Part shown: positions 6,797 to 7,918 of the stretch, one piece after another
Layout of the letters: the number at the start of each line of letters is the position of its first letter
How positions within the stretch are numbered: the first letter of the stretch is position 1
NCBI GenBank assembly: GCA_002724505.1
Contig: PBOV01000104.1
Location: 1-7,918 of the forward strand
Reading direction: 5' to 3'
From: Rhodospirillaceae bacterium
Lineage (GTDB): Bacteria > Pseudomonadota > Alphaproteobacteria > MPNO01 > UBA2964
DNA: 7,918 nucleotides
Program-made: the position numbers and the translations under genes
Notes under the pieces: generated by a model
What the model saw: only the letters and a program-made list of their open reading frames with translations
Told to the model about the DNA's origin: nothing
The model's database searches: none

Positions 6797-7918
6797 AACC
6801 CCTTCCATCACGACCAAGGTCTCGATTACGTTTTACAAATAAGGCAGCAAATCCAAGAATTACTAAAAGCAACGCGCCCATAATAAAAAAACTATTTCGT
6901 ATGCCGACAAGCTCGGCTACAGCTCCCATTAAAGGTGGCACTACACTACTCGCAAATCTGTTCACGGTCGTCCTCAAACCAGCACCTACCCCCTGTTCGG
7001 TAGTTGCTACCGCCTGACCAAGAACCGAAATTTCCATTGGCTGACTGATCCCCAAGCAAAGACCCCGCACCCCTATTATTGTCGCTAACAGCAATAGGGT
7101 CATCCACATCGGGGCGCCAAAGACCAAAACCGGTGTAATTGCGATTGTAATTACCGTCATAAAAACAGCGTAGATAGCTAGCCAATGCGGATGAATCATT
7201 CTAGCGATCGACGATGCTGACAACGAGCCTACGCTTGCAAGCAGCTGCGCAATACCAATAAGGACACCGATCATTGCTGCAGAAATCTCGATATCCCGCA
7301 AAAATACAACATAAAATGAGCTTTGAATCCCGGTAGCCCCAATTCTAACCATTGTGACCAGGAGAATAAGCGCAACTGCCGGTATAGCGATTAGCCGAAA
7401 GGCAGTAACATAATCGCTCATTCGTGGAATAATGTCAGAAAGGTTTAATTTTGCGTTTTTTGGGATGATTTCTTCTTGAGATGTTGGCGGAATTTTAAGG
7501 ACACACCAAAATCCCAAAGCAGACCACAGGGCCATGAGGACAAATGTTGTGGTAATACCGGTTTGATCCCAGATATACCCAAAAATAATTGGCCCAAAAA
7601 ATGCACCAAGCCTGACAATCGCTGTCATCCTTCCGACATAGAGCCGGTGGCCTTTCATGATATGCCCGCTCAGTGCTTGCGCCCCAACCCAGACCATTGC
7701 GTCAGAGACGCCGGCAAGCATTTGTAGCAATATGATCAATATTATTGCCGCGCCAAACGGCAATAAAAGTGCCAGCGGGAATAGTAAGGCTGCGACCACC
7801 GCGACAAGAGCGAATGCGATCATTACACGGCGTGTACCCAAACGATCCATCAGGGCGCCGCCATGGATCGATAATGCTAATGTCAGAAAATATCTAGACC
7901 CGACAATCAATCCAATCA
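6795..7918 (-). CDS. MFS transporter, first of three tandem paralogues, N-terminus beyond the window
   Basis: The frame is open to the right edge, so the real start is outside. A TTG at 7910 could be mistaken for a start, but the codons before it (ATT GGA) continue the alignment with the paralogues, which have FGLVFGARH and IGITIGCRH here. About 50 N-terminal residues, covering helix 1 and part of helix 2, are missing. Numbered from 7910, visible motifs are motif A GGALMDRLGTRRVM (17-30), WVGAQAL (74-80), IMKG (84-87), PRMSDY (162-167), GIQSSFY (194-200), GISQP (287-291) and GLRTTVNR (311-318). Compared with both neighbours it carries about six extra residues in the helix 3-4 region (after P45). 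The C-terminal tail is basic (KRNRDLGRDGRG). It ends in TGA overlapping or abutting the next gene, so the three are likely one operon whose promoter lies to the right. Substrate unknown. Confidence 0.9.
   Translation of the reverse strand, partial: IGLIVGSRYFLTLALSIHGGALMDRLGTRRVMIAFALVAVVAALLFPLALLLPFGAAIILIILLQMLAGVSDAMVWVGAQALSGHIMKGHRLYVGRMTAIVRLGAFFGPIIFGYIWDQTGITTTFVLMALWSALGFWCVLKIPPTSQEEIIPKNAKLNLSDIIPRMSDYVTAFRLIAIPAVALILLVTMVRIGATGIQSSFYVVFLRDIEISAAMIGVLIGIAQLLASVGSLSASSIARMIHPHWLAIYAVFMTVITIAITPVLVFGAPMWMTLLLLATIIGVRGLCLGISQPMEISVLGQAVATTEQGVGAGLRTTVNRFASSVVPPLMGAVAELVGIRNSFFIMGALLLVILGFAALFVKRNRDLGRDGRG

Noticed and set aside
7908..7910. TTG at 7910 as the start of the right-most MFS gene
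   Set aside because: The upstream codons continue the paralogue alignment to the window edge, and a start here would delete helix 1 and part of helix 2. The gene is partial.

Overview
All seven recognisable genes lie on the minus strand. In transcriptional order (right to left) they are three tandem major facilitator superfamily (MFS) transporter paralogues, an FAD-dependent oxidoreductase of the L-2-hydroxyglutarate dehydrogenase type, and an ABC-2 type export module: ATPase, permease and a GldG-like auxiliary protein. Two genes are cut by the window edges, the first MFS gene at the right and the GldG-like gene at the left. Moderate G+C, the protein styles and a CTTGAC-type promoter element suggest an alphaproteobacterium, perhaps a marine or other free-living one. 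No rRNA or marker gene is present, so this is an inference only.

Region 1 (about 4327-7918) is a tightly packed MFS cluster. The first gene's stop overlaps or abuts the start of the second, and the second gene's stop codon directly precedes the ATG of the third. All three share unusual family motifs (IMKG..GR, PR.(S/A)DY..AF, IQ..FY, GLR.T.N), so they arose by tandem duplication and probably form one translationally coupled unit. The last copy has lost three residues kept by the other two (Q and P in the TM10 region, R in the TM11 region).

Region 2 (4124-4326) is an AT-rich spacer upstream of the oxidoreductase gene (2999-4123). Region 3 (2791-2998) is a second spacer holding the best promoter candidate in the window, with a 6-bp inverted repeat just downstream of its -10.

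Region 4 (1-2790) is the ABC module. Its ATPase, permease and GldG-like genes are separated by only a few bases, with ribosome binding sites overlapping the preceding stop codons. Such modules resemble GldA/GldF/GldG of gliding Bacteroidetes but occur widely in non-gliding proteobacteria, where the substrate is not established.

No mobile element, CRISPR array, tRNA or rRNA gene was seen. The most unusual feature is the MFS triplet. I cannot show that it or the window forms a new system; the proteins all belong to recognisable superfamilies.
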